A stretch of DNA of 64,000 nt, from contig CANTAL010000002.1 in NCBI GenBank assembly GCA_947650365.1, positions 2,611,501 to 2,675,500 on the forward strand, in the 5' to 3' direction. The notes beneath the pieces are model-generated. The model was not told the origin of the DNA, did no database searches, and was given only the letters and a program-made list of their open reading frames with translations. How positions within the stretch are numbered: position 1 is the stretch's first letter; each line of letters starts with the position of its first letter. A program made the translations under genes and the position numbers. Shown here one piece after another: positions 45,326 to 56,160 of this stretch. Origin of the DNA: Chamaelirium japonicum. Taxonomy: Eukaryota > Streptophyta > Magnoliopsida > Liliales > Melanthiaceae.

Positions 45326-48300
45326 TGATTGTGCGAATGATTTAGAATGGATCGTTTAGAATGAATCATACCGTACGAATGAATTAGAATGGATCGTAGG
45401 AATGAATTAGAATGGATACATTCGTGCGAATGAATTAGAATGGATCATACGAAGGAATTAGAATGGATCGTACGAATGAATTAGAATGGATACACGATCC
45501 AGATCCATTCTAATTCATTCGTACGGTATGAATTAGAATGGATCGTATGAGTGTGAATGAATTAGAATGGATTGTGCGAATGAATTAGAATGGATCGTAC
45601 GAATGAATTAGAATGGATCGTACGAATGAATTAGAATGGATACATTCGTGCAAAAGAAGTAGAATGGATTGTATGAATGAATTAGAATGGATCGTGCGAA
45701 TGAATTAGAATGGATCGTACGAATGAGTAAGAATGGATCGTACGAATGAATTAGAATGGATCGTACGAATGAATTAAAATGGATACATTCGTGCGAATGA
45801 ATTAGAATGGATTGTGCGAATGAATTAGAATAGATTGTGCGCATGAATTAGAATGGATCGTACGAATGAATTAGCATGGATCGTAGGAATGAATTAGAAT
45901 GGATCGTACGAATGAATTAGAATGGATCGTATGAATGAATAAGAATGGATCGTAATAATGAATTAGAATGGATCCTACGAATGAATTAGAATAGCATGCG
46001 AATGAATTAGAATGGATCGTACGAATGAATTAGAATGGATCGTATGAATGAATTAGAATAGATTGTACGAATGAAATAGAATAGATCGTACGAATGAAAT
46101 AGAATGGATTCGTATGAATGAATTAGAATGGATCGTGGGAATGAATTAGAATGGATCGTACTTATGAATTAGAATGGGTCATACGAATGAAATAGAATGG
46201 ATCGTAGGAATGAATTAGAATGGATCGTGTGAATGAATTAGAATGGATCGTACGAATAACTTAGAATGGATCGTTCGAATGAATTAGAATAGATTGTGCG
46301 AATGAATTAGAATGGATCGTACGAATGAATTAGAACGGATACATTCGTGCGAATGAATTAGAATGGATCGTATGAGTGTGAATGAATTAGAATGGATTGT
46401 GCGAATGAATTAGAATGGATCGTACGAATGAATTAGAATGGATCGTACGAATGAATTAGAATGGATACATTCGTGCAAAAGAAGTAGAATGGATTGTATG
46501 AATGAATTAGAATGGATCGTGCGAATGAATTAGAATGGATCGTACGAATGAGTAAGAATGGATCGTACGAATGAATTAGAATGGATCGTACGAATAAATT
46601 AGAATGGATACATTCGTGCGAATGAATTAGAATGGATCATATGAATGAATTAGAATGGATCGTTTGAGTGAATGCGAATGGATCGTGCGAATGAATTAGA
46701 ATGGATCGTACGAATGACTTAGAATGGATTGTTCGAATGAATTAGAATAGATTGTGAGAATGAATTAGAATGGATCGTACGAATGAATTAGAACGGATAC
46801 ATTCGTGCGAATGAATTAGAATAAATCGTATGAGTGTGAATGAATTAGAATGGATTGTGCGAATGAATTAGAATGGATCATACGAATGAATTAGAATAGA
46901 TCGTACGAATGAATTAGAATGGATACATTCGTGCAAAAGAAGTAGAATGGATTGTATGAATGAATTAGAATGGATCGTGCGAATGAATTAGAATGGATCG
47001 TGCGAATGTATTAGAATGGATACATTCATGCGAATGAATTAGAATGGATCATACGAATGAATTAGAATGGATTCATTCGTGCGAATGAATTAGAATGGAT
47101 CGTACGAATGAATTAGAATGGATCGTACAAATGAATTAGAATGGATCGTATGAATGAATTAGAATGGATCGTGCGAATGAATTAGAATGGATCGTATTAA
47201 TGAATTTGAATGGATCGTACGAATGAATTAGAATGGAACGTACGAATGAATTAGAATGGATCGTAGAATGGATCGTATGAATGAATTAGATTGGATCGTA
47301 CGAATGAGTAAGAATGGATCATACGAATGAATTAGAATGGATCGTACGAATGAATTAGAATGGATACATTTCGTACGATCCATTCTAATTCATTCGTATG
47401 ATCTATTCTAATTCATTCATGCAATCCAGTCTAATTCATTCGTACGAAGGAATTAGAAAGGATCGTATGAATGAATTAGAATAGATCGTACGAATGAAAT
47501 AGAATGGATCCATTCTTACTCATTCGTATGATTCATTCTAATTCAATCCATTCTAATTCATTCGCATGATCCATTCTAATTCATTTGTACGATCGATTCT
47601 AATTCATTCATACGATCCACTCTTCTAATTCATTCGTACGATTCATTCTAATTCATTAGTACGATCCATTCGATCCAGATCCATTCTAATTCATTCGCAC
47701 AATCTATTCTAATTCATTCGTAGGATCCATTCTAATTCATTACTACGATCCATTCTAATTCATTCATACGATCCATTCAAATTCATTCGTCCGATCCATT
47801 CTAATTCATTCGCACGATCCATTCTAATTCTACGATCCATTCTTACTCATTCGTATATATCCATTCTAATTCATTCATACGATCCATTCTAATTCTACGA
47901 TCCATTCTTACTCATTCGTATTATCCATTTTAATTCATTCACACGAATGTATCAACTCTAATTCATTCGTACGATCGATTCTAATTCATTCGCACGATCC
48001 ATTCTAATTCATTCATACGATCCATTCTAATTCCTTCGTACGATCCATTTTAATTCATTCGCACGATCCATTCTAATTCATTCATACGATCCATTCTAAT
48101 TCATTCGTACGATCCATTCTAATTTCTTCATATGATCCATTCTAATTCATTCGCACGATCCATTCTAATTCATTAATACGATCCGATCTAATTCATTCAT
48201 ACGATCTATTCTAATTCATTTGCACGAAAATATCCTTTCTAATTCATTCGTACGATCCAAATTCATTTATCCGTATGACCTATTCTATTTCATTCGTACG

Positions 48301-48950
48301 ATCCATTCTTATCGTACGATCCATTCTAATTCAATCCATTCTAATTCATTCGTACGATCCATTCTAATTCATTCGTACGATCCATTCTAATTCAATCGTA
48401 CGATTCATTCTAATTCAATCCATTCTAATTCATTCGTACGATCCATTCTATTTCATTCGTACGATCCATTCTTACTCATTCGTACGATCCATTCGTATCC
48501 ATTCTAATTCATTCGTACGATCTATTTTAATTCATTTGTACGATCCATTCTAATTCCTTCGTACGATCCATTCTAATTCATTCGTACGATCCATTCTAAT
48601 TCATTCGCACGATCCATTCTAATTCATTCGTACGATCCATTCTATTTCATTCATACGATCCATTCTAATTCATTCATACGATCTATTCTAATTCTTTCGC
48701 ACGAATTTATCCATTCTAATTCATTCGTACGATTCATTCTAATTCATTCGCACGATCCATTCTAATTCATTCATACAATCCATTCTAATTCTTTTGCACG
48801 AATGTATCCATTCTAATTCATTCGTTCGATCCATTCTAATTCATTCTTACGATCCATTCTAATTCATTCGCACGATCCATTCTTACTCATTCGTACGATC
48901 CATTCTAATTTATTCGCACGATCTATTCTAATTCATTCATACGATCCATT
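45326..48950. repeat. 23-bp satellite up to the transposon, with a repeated sub-block
   Basis: Runs: R 45326-45485, F to 45530, R to 47370, F to 47440, R to 47505, F to 48950. The marker GTATGAGTGTGAATG occurs at 45545, 46370 and 46828, each followed by about the same 200 bp including CAAAAGAAGTAGAATGG. This shows local segmental duplication. The array stops abruptly inside a monomer at the transposon boundary. Confidence 0.86.
48948..48950 (+). other. Target-site duplication ATT, left
   Basis: ATT directly before the CACTAC terminus. It is repeated directly after the other end at 62380-62382. Three-base duplications are the rule for CACTA transposons. Joining the left flank ending GATCCATT to the right flank beyond its ATT (CTAATTTATTCG) restores a normal satellite monomer. 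Confidence 0.93.
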
Positions 48951-48980
48951 CACTACAAAAAAAACAGTTATTACCGACGG
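48951..48980 (+). repeat. Terminal inverted repeat, left (gene 3' side)
   Basis: The first 17 bases are CACTACAAAAAAAACAG, and the repeat closes with TTACCGACGG. Compared with the complement of the right end, mismatches fall at positions 9, 13, 15, 16, 19 and 20. The outer CACTACAA and the inner TTACCGACGG match exactly. The inner part is already the first copy of the subterminal motif. Confidence 0.93.
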
Positions 48981-49502
48981 ACAATATCCGTCGGTAATAT
49001 TAAACTTTCGTCGGTAATATTATATAGCGACGGAAGATATTTCCGTCGCTGGCTGTCGGGAAAGAAGGCGTCGGGGAAAACAATACGACGGACCAAATAT
49101 TACCGTCGGTAATAATAATTAATACCGACGGTAATAATAACGCCGTCGGTAATATTTAATCAATTTAAAACTAATATAATATAGTATTACCGACGAACTA
49201 TAAGAATCCGTCGGTAATATATAAACATTTTACCGACGAGTATAGTTTATACTGTCGGTAATACTATATATATTACCGACACATATATATATTACCCGTC
49301 GGTAATAATATATATATTACCGACCAAATTAAAATCACCGTCGGTAATACTATATATATTACCGACGGATATATATATTACCCGTCGGTAATAATATATA
49401 TATTACCGACGGATATTAAATGCCGTCGGCAAATCATTAATAATTTAAAAAAAATAAAAATATTATTACCGACGGAATAATTAATTTCCGTCGGTAATAA
49501 GT
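48972..49502. repeat. Left subterminal repeat region
   Basis: About a dozen copies of TACCGACGG or its complement CCGTCGGTA in about 530 bp of AT-rich DNA, plus degenerate forms such as CGTCGG, TACCGACGA and CTGTCGGTA. They often occur as inverted pairs 15-35 bp apart. A near-duplicate TATATATTACCGAC segment is present around 49260-49330 and 49345-49410. In En/Spm and related elements such motifs are bound by the second element protein. That role is inferred here from position and arrangement. Confidence 0.85.
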
Positions 49503-49754
49503 ATGTTTTTTTTTTAATAAATTTACCTAAATAATGTTATTTAATTCCTGTGATTCAATACCACAATATATTACCACAATTTATCAAATATTACCACAAT
49601 TTATCAAATATTACCACAATTTATAAAATATTATCTAAATTGATAAAAAATTACAGCAAATTATCAAATATTACCACAGTTCCCGGCCGACAATTATAGA
49701 TAGAAGAAAAAATAACCATATATTACAAAACAATATTTACACAATCCAGAACTG
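49503..49754. repeat. AT-rich spacer with 20-bp tandem repeats
   Basis: Follows the subterminal motifs. From about 49569 to 49680 a 20-bp unit, ATTACCACAATTTATCAAAT, is repeated about five times with decay. No reading frame or recognisable domain is seen. On the minus strand it lies just beyond the probable last exon of the transposon transcript and contains AT-rich strings (for example TTGTAATATATGG) of the sort found near plant polyadenylation sites. That function is a guess. Confidence 0.6.
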
Positions 49755-49900
49755 AGAGATGATACATGTCCTATCTCAACCACCCCCGCCCGCCACCAAC
49801 GCCGGTGCTCTCATCGATCCCCTGACGCCGCCCTATCTCAACCACGCCCGCCCACCACCAACGCTGGTGCTCTCATCGATCCCCTGACGCCGCCCTGCTC
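49755..49900 (-). other. Possible terminal (3'UTR) exon with a 62-bp duplication
   Basis: A CpG-rich island in AT-rich surroundings. A 62-bp unit beginning CCTATCTCAACCAC is present at 49770-49831 and again at 49832-49893 with a few differences. On the minus strand the island is entered through TTAATTGCAG, a good acceptor with its AG at 49902-49901. Sharp base-composition change at an acceptor is what an exon looks like. I propose it as the last exon of the second gene's transcript, joined to the donor at 53495. No domain is recognisable in any frame, and the start of the island on its far side is uncertain. Confidence 0.45.
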
Positions 49901-49949
49901 CTGCAATTAACATGTATTTGTTAAAAAAATGGTTTATATCTATAACTGA

Positions 49950-52900
49950 GTCTAAGCGTTAAAAAATGATAAGTTAGCGTGTTTCGATTTTGAAATAGGT
50001 TTGGATTCGATCCGATCGTCATCGGCTCGGCATCCGGTAATTTGAACTTGGAATTATTCCGTATTTCGGACTTGCGAGCGGGTTCTAATTGGATATTTGA
50101 CCAATTTACGCTCCGATTCACCGATTTAGAGTCTAAGTGTTGGAAAATCATAAGTTAGCGTGTTTCGGATATGAAATAGGTTTGGATTCGATCCGATCGT
50201 CATCGGCTCGGCATTCGATAATTCGAACTTGGAATTATTCCGTATTTCGGACTTGCGAGCGGGTTCTAATTGGATATTTGACCAATTTACGCTCCGATTC
50301 ACCGATTTAGAGTCTAAGTGTTGGAAAATCATAAGTTAGCGTGTTTCGGATATGAAATAGGTTTGGATTCAATCCGATCGTCATCGGATCGGCATCCGAT
50401 AATTCGAACTTGGAATTATTCCGTATTTCGGACTTGCGAGCGGGTTCTAATTGGATATTTGACCAATTTACGCTCCGATTCACCGATTTAGAGTCTAAGT
50501 GTTGGAAAATCATAAGTTAGCGTGTTTCGGATATGAAATAGGTTTGGATTCGATCGGATCATCATCGGCTCGGCATCCGGTAATTCGAACTTGGAATTAT
50601 TCCGTATTTCGGACTTGCGAGCGGGTTCTAATTGGATATTTGACCAATTTACGCTCCGATTCACCGATTTAGAGTCTAAGTGTTGGAAAATCATAAGTTA
50701 GCGTGTTTCGGATATGAAATAGGTTTGGATTCGATCGGATCGTCATCGGCTCGGCATCCGGTAATTCGAACTTGGAATTATTCCGTATTTCGGACTTGCG
50801 AGCGGGTTCTAATTGGATATTTGACCAATTTACGCTCCGATTCACCGATTTAGAGTCTAAGTGTTGGAAAATCATAAGTTAGCGTGTTTCGGATATGAAA
50901 TAGGTTTGGATTCGATCCGATCATCATCGGCTCGGCATCCGGTAATTCGAAGTTGGAATTATTCCGTATTTCGGACTTGCGAGCGGGTTCTAATTGGATA
51001 TTTGACCAATTTACGCTCCGATTCACCGATTTAGAGTCTAAGTGTTGGAAAATCATAAGTTAGCGTGTTTCGGATATGAAATAGGTTTGGATTCGATCGG
51101 ATCGTCATCGGCTCGGCATTCGATAATTCGAACTTGGAATTATTCCGTATTTCGGACTTGCGAGCGGGTTCTAATTGGATATTTGACCAATTTACGCTCC
51201 GATTCACCGATTTAGAGTCTAAGCGTTGGAAAATCATAAGTTAGCGTGTTTCGGATATGAAATAGGTTTGGATTCGATCCGATCGTCATCGGCTCGGCAT
51301 CCGGTAATTCGAACTTGGAATTATTCCGTATTTCGGACTTGCGAGCGGGTTCTAATTGGATATTTGACCAATTTACGCTCCGATTCACCGATTTAGAGTC
51401 TAAGTGTTGGAAAATCATAAGTTAGCGTGTTTCGGATATGAAATAGGTTTGGATTCGATCCGATCGTCATCGGCTCGGCATCCGGTAATTCGAACTTGGA
51501 ATTATTCCGTATTTCGGACTTGCGAGCGGGTTCTAATTGGATATTTGACCAATTTACGCTCCGATTCACCGATTTAGAGTCTAAGTGTTGGAAAATCATA
51601 AGTTAGCGTGTTTCGGATATGAAATAGGTTTGGATTCGATCCGATCGTCATCGGCTCGGCATCCGGTAATTCGAACTTGGAATTATTCCGTATTTCGGAC
51701 TTGCGAGCGGGTTCTAATTGGATATTTGACCAATTTACGCTCCGATTCACCGATTTAGAGTCTAAGTGTTGGAAAATCATAAGTTAGCGTGTTTCGGATA
51801 TGAAATAGGTTTGGATTCGATCCGATCGTCATCGGCTCGGCATCCGGTAATTCGAACTTGGAATTATTCCGTATTTCGGACTTGCGAGCGGGTTCTAATT
51901 GGATATTTGACCAATTTACGCTCCGATTCACCGATTTAGAGTCTAAGTGTTGGAAAATCATAAGTTAGCGTGTTTCGGATATGAAATAGGTTTGGATTCG
52001 ATCCGATCGTCATCGGCTCGGCATCCGGTAATTCGAACTTGGAATTATTCCGTATTTCGGACTTGCGAGCGGGTTCTAATTGGATATTTGACCAATTTAC
52101 GCTCCGATTCACCGATTTAGAGTCTAAGTGTTGGAAAATCATAAGTTAGCGTGTTTCGGATATGAAATAGGTTTGGATTCGATCCGATCGTCATCGGATC
52201 GGCATCCGATAATTCGAACTTGGAATTATTCCGTATTTCGGACTTGCGAGCGGGTTCTAATTGGATATTTGACCAATTTACGCTTCGATTCACCGATTTA
52301 GAGTCTAAGTGTTGGAAAATCATAAGTTAGCGTGTTTCGGATATGAAATAGGTTTGGATTCGATCGGATCGTCATCGGCTCGGCATCCGGTAATTCGAAC
52401 TTGGAATTATTCCGTATTTCGGACTTGCGAGCGGGTTCTAATTGGATATTTGACCAATTTACGCTCCGATTCACCGATTTAGAGTCTAAGTGTTGGAAAA
52501 TCATAAGTTAGCGTGTTTCGGATATGAAATAGGTTTGGATTCGATCGGATCGTCATCGGCTCGGCATCCGGTAATTCGAACTTGGAATTATTCCGTATTT
52601 CGGACTTGCGAGCGGGTTCTAATTGGATATTTGACCAATTTACGCTCCGATTCACCGATTTAGAGTCTAAGTGTTGGAAAATCATAAGTTAGCGTGTTTC
52701 GGATATAAAATAGGTTTGTATTCGATCCGATCGTCATCGGATCGGCATCCGGTAATTCGAAGTTGGAATTATTCCGTATTTCGGACTTGCGAGCGGGTTC
52801 TAATTGGATATTTGACCAATTTACGCTCCGATTCACCGATTTAGAGTCTAAGTGTTGGAAAATCATAAGTTAGCGTGTTTCGGATATAAAATAGGTTTGG

Positions 52901-53422
52901 ATTCGATCGGATCGTCATCGGCTCGGCATCCGATAATTCGAACTTGGAATTATTCCGTATTTCGGACTTGCGAGCGGGTTCTAATTGGATATTTGACCAA
53001 TTTACGCTCCGATTCACCGATTTAGAGTCTAAGTGTTGGAAAATCATAAGTTAGCGTGTTTCGGATATGAAATAGGTTTGGATTCGATCCGATCGTCATC
53101 GGATCGGCATCCGATAATTCGAAGTTGGATTTATTCCGTATTTCGGACTTGCGAGCGGGTTCTAATTGGATATTTGACCAATTTACGCTCTGATTCACCG
53201 GTTTAGAGTCTAAGTTTTGGAAAATCATAAGTTAGCGTGTTTCGGATATGAAATAGGTTTGGATTCGATCCGATCGTCATCGGATCGGCATCCGGTAATT
53301 CGAACTTGGAATTATTCCGTATTTAAAAGAAAAACAGAGGCTACATCATTACCATGAGAGAGAGAGTGACCATTTACGATTCGATTTACCGATTTATAGT
53401 CTAAGTGTTGGAAAATCATAAG
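49950..53422 (+). repeat. 181-bp tandem array 1 (about 18.6 copies)
   Basis: Units begin GTCTAAGTGTTGG at 49950, 50131, 50312 and so on, with a constant period of 181 bp to 53324. Landmarks within a unit are GTTAGCGTGTTTCGG, GATCGTCATCGG, TTATTCCGTATTTCGG and CTAATTGGATATTTGACC. The first copy is the most divergent. Five successive copies between about 51240 and 52140 look identical, a sign of recent expansion. Differences elsewhere cluster at a few positions (CCGATCG or CGGATCG, CTCGG or ATCGG, ACTTGG or AGTTGG). After 53324 about 45 bp of unrelated sequence replaces part of a unit, and a last fragment runs 53368-53422. Every copy contains a 68-codon open frame on the minus strand. Successive copies fall in different frames because 181 is not divisible by three, so I do not call it a gene. 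Confidence 0.95.
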
Positions 53423-53499
53423 TGTGATAATATGATCAAAACTCAAATTAGTAAGATTCATATTTTTTGCTAATATTATAAAGATTAGTAAGTACCTGA

Positions 53500-55200
53500 T
53501 CATGAGGATGAGCCACCGCTAGACCGGCTTATGAATTCATTAAATTTACGCTCCAGTTCCCTGCGAGCTTCTCTTTCCTCATCGAGGGCCTTCTTCTCCG
53601 CCTCAACCCTCTGCTCGAGGGCCTGCCTCTGCTCTCGCTCCGCCTCCATCCTCTGCTCGAGGGCCTGCCTCTGCTCTCGCTCCGCGTCTAGCGCAGACTG
53701 CAGCTGAGTGATAGCACCGGTCTGGGTGTCCCGTGCCCTCGAGCGCATACCCTCTCGTCCAAAATAGGAGGAGGGCGTGACTCCAAGGCCCGTACAGAGG
53801 ACACGGCCGTGCGTGGCAGGTCTCAGCACAGTATCCATCGCTGAGTCGACAGATACTGAGCTGGAGGAGGAGCCGGCCTCGCCCGACGGGGTCACCATAA
53901 GTCGCATCCTCTCCTATATAAAAACAACCAATGATATTCAATGATATTTTATGGCATATGTATAAGAATATATTAACAGTAATTTAATTACTTACCACTT
54001 GCGAGGCAACCCTGTCGTCCAGAAATGCCCCATCGATACGCCGCCTCCTAGAGGCCTCAAAAAGGTCAATCCTATTAGGCTCGTGGCCCAAGGACTGTGT
54101 CTGTTGGACATATAAAATAAATAGACGAGTTAATATAACATGTATAGAGCTTTAAATAATAACAATGTTTGTATCATTTACCAGCTGCTGGGCAAGCTGG
54201 GGCATGGAGGTCCTCCCCTTCACTGGAGCAGGTGTCGTCGAGGCACTTCTATTCTGCTTGCCTACAGCAGATTTCACCTGTGTCAATCGATTAAATTTTG
54301 AAACATCAATACAAATTTTTAGTATAACATTAAAACAAGTACGAATCAACAAAATTAAAATTATACCTGAAAGCTAGGGGTGGCCCAGTGAGCGACCAAA
54401 AACTGTAGAATGTGTAGCGGTGGCGCGTCTCTCGTCCCGGCCGCAGCCTGTACCTCCTCAGCCGGCTGGCCGACCAAGTAACCGTAGAGCTTGTAGAGCT
54501 CGTGACGGTAATCCCTGTACCGCTCACCCATCGTCTTCCACAAGTCCTCCCGATGGGTGTCGGTTTCCATGTTCTCCCATTTAAATTTCTCCTGTAAAAT
54601 CAATTTAGAAACAAGTCATTTTATCAAATCAAATTATAAAGAAGTACGATATTATTCTAAAATGCTTTAATGAAACTAACGTACCAAAAACTGCTGATAC
54701 ATCCTCTCCTTATAGGATGCATCAATGTTCTTCCACCCCCTTAACCCCACAATCGGGGCATTCCTCTCCTCCCGTACTATCATGCCGACCCACGTGGCGG
54801 CGTCAGAAGCGTGCTCGCCCACAAAGGTATGGCCGCTCCACTGTAGGGACAGCGGCTCGCGTAAGGCCGACAAGCGCCGGGCCGTCGTCACGCCCCGGTC
54901 GCCTACGTACCTGGTCGACCCTGCAAATAAAATATACATCAGTACTGAAGAAGTATTTACAACATGTATAAAACTTTAGATCTAAACATTACCTGTGGGC
55001 GTAGACGCTGCAGCCGAGTGCTGAGCAGTGCTCGAAGCTCCGGAGGCTGCGACCACAGCAGGAGCTGGTGTGGAGAGAGGAACAGCACTACCAGATCCGG
55101 ACGGCTCAGCCTCGGACCCTGGGGTGGCAGCCGGAGCGCTCTCAGCTACCCTACCCCTGCCTCTGCCTCTGCCTCTACGAACATATGACCGTGATGCCAT
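53500..55200 (-). CDS. Transposase_24 (Ptta/En/Spm)-type second transposon protein, 427 aa, six exons
   Basis: Exons in transcript order are 55200-54993, 54920-54685, 54591-54367, 54277-54182, 54100-53996 and 53913-53500. Introns are 72-93 bp, all GT-AG, and the spliced length (1,284 nt) stays in frame to TGA at 53502-53500. The N-terminus has an RGRGRGR tract (about residues 9-17) and a Ser/Ala/Pro-rich segment to about residue 70. Residues about 135-345 follow the plant PF03004 order: a WKNIDASYKERMYQQF-like start, KFKWENM, GERYRDYRHELYK, HWATPSF, LGHEPNRIDLFEA, and the closing GLGVTPSSYFG. Residues 355-418 form a charged coiled coil with a 14-residue exact-type repeat at 367-380 and 381-394. 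Proteins of this family accompany TNP2 in CACTA elements and are thought to bind the subterminal motifs, like maize TNPA. DNA binding is inferred here. The start ATG follows TTTCAG directly, so it may be an internal exon of a longer transcript. Confidence 0.88.
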
Positions 55201-55210
55201 CTGAAACAAT

Positions 55211-55368
55211 TTAATTTACATATGAAACAGTAAGATTTAAGATTTACATATGAAACAATATGAAACAGTTTGATTTACATATGAAACAGTATGATTTACA
55301 TATGAAACAATATAAAACAATATGAACCCGCTCGCAATATGAAACAATATGAAACAATATGAAACAGT
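55211..55368. repeat. Short AT-rich repeats, TNP2-distal side of array 2
   Basis: Imperfect repeats of about 10-21 bp built from GATTTACATATGAAACA and ATATGAAACA. A stray 181-unit fragment, GAACCCGCTCGCAA, sits inside at about 55324-55337. The same short repeat resumes at 56011 on the other side of array 2, so array 2 appears embedded in it. Confidence 0.8.
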
Positions 55369-56010
55369 TAGACTCTAAATCGGTTAATCGGATCGTAAAG
55401 TGGTCAAATATCCAATTAGAACCCGCTCACAAGTCCGAAATACGGAATATAATTCCAAGTTCGAATTATCGGATGCCGATCCGATGACGATCGGATCGAA
55501 TCCAAACCTATTTTATATCCGAAACACGCTAACTTATGATTTTCCAACACTTAGACTCTAAATCGGTGAATCGGAGCGTAAATTGGTCAAATATCCAATT
55601 AGAACCCGCTCGCAAGTCCGAAATACGGAATAATTCCAAGTTCGAATTACCGGATGCCGATCCGATGACGATCGGATCGAATCCAAACCTATTTCATATC
55701 CGAAACACGCTAACTTATGATTTTCCAACACTTAGACTCTAAATCGGTGAATCGGAGCGTAAATTGGTCAAATATCCAATTAGAACCCGCTCGCAAGTCC
55801 GAAATACGGAATAATTCCAAGTTCGAATTACCGGATGCCGAGCCGATGACGATCCGATCGAATCCAAACCTATTTCATATCCGAAACACGCTAACTTATG
55901 ATTTTCCAACACTTAGACTCTAAATCGATGAATCGGAGCGTAAATTGGTCAAATATCCAATTAGAACCCGCTCGCAAGTCCGAAATACGGAATAAATCCA
56001 ACTTCGAATT
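55369..56010 (-). repeat. 181-bp tandem array 2 (about 3.5 copies, inverted)
   Basis: The same 181-bp unit as array 1 but in opposite orientation. It begins at GACTCTAAATCGG near 55371 and ends in a partial copy at AACTTCGAATTA. The first copy is more divergent (TTAATCGGATCGTAAAGTGG) than the next two. It sits between the stop of the TNP2 gene (56161) and the start of the second gene (55200), on the opposite side of that gene from array 1. Confidence 0.94.
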
Positions 56011-56160
56011 ATGATTTACATATGAAACGGTATGATTTACATATGAATCGGTGAAACGGTATGATTTACATATGAAACAATATGATATACATATGAAACA
56101 ATATGATTTATATATGAAACAATTTGATTTAAATATGAAACAATTTGATTTACATACGGT
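56011..56160. repeat. Short AT-rich repeats between array 2 and the TNP2 stop
   Basis: Six or seven imperfect copies of an about 21-bp unit, ATGATTTACATATGAAACA, with changes such as GATATACAT and GATTTAAAT. They match the repeats at 55211-55368. They end exactly at the TNP2 stop codon and so form its 3' flank. Confidence 0.8.

Larger units (their letters stand above)
1..48950. repeat. 23-bp satellite array, left part (overall)
   Basis: The whole stretch is tandem copies of a 23-bp unit. A clean monomer at 962-984 reads GATCCATTCTAATTC followed by ATTCGTAC. Dividing length by unit gives about 2,100 monomers. The commonest variants change CGTACG to CGCACG, CATACG, CGTATG, CGTACA or CGCACA, and TCTAATTC to TCTATTTC or TCTTACTC. 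The array runs in both orientations and reverses about 79 times in this part. A recurrent 15-bp monomer lacks the 8 bp TTCGTACG. I see no gene, tRNA, rRNA, telomere repeat or unrelated insertion anywhere inside it; the only foreign sequence is the transposon that starts at 48951. Because 23 is not a multiple of 3, each frame meets TAA about every 69 bases, and the short open frames are only places where TAA has mutated. The following entries split this array into sub-blocks. Confidence 0.97.

Noticed and set aside
734..45844. Many 60-94-codon open frames inside the 23-bp satellite with a recurring 23-residue peptide such as HSNSFVRSILIHSYDPF
   Set aside because: The peptide period (69 bases, three monomers) follows from the DNA repeat. 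Frames exist on both strands wherever TAA is mutated. No initiation context, domain or conservation beyond the repeat is visible.
1..48950. CRISPR-like array of short repeats
   Set aside because: There are no unique spacers between the repeats; the 23-bp units are directly adjacent. The context is a plant genome.
1..48950. The strand flips as assembly artefacts
   Set aside because: Not excluded, but shared flips in duplicated blocks, graded divergence between copies and the exact 92-bp marker spacing fit real DNA better than random misjoins. Raw reads would decide.
53603..53941. Alternative 112-codon minus-strand frame overlapping the last exon of the second gene
   Set aside because: It reads through the intron 5 acceptor in another frame and lacks the family motifs found in the frame ending at 53500.
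54165..55188. Plus-strand frames of 70-84 codons opposite the second transposase gene
   Set aside because: They are antisense shadows of GC-rich exons. The minus-strand exons join in frame through consensus splice sites and match a known family.
49921..55923. Twenty near-identical 68-codon open frames in the 181-bp arrays
   Set aside because: Each overlaps the next by 26 bases in another frame because 181 is not a multiple of three. They are copied by array homogenisation and face opposite strands in the two arrays. No protein family is recognised.
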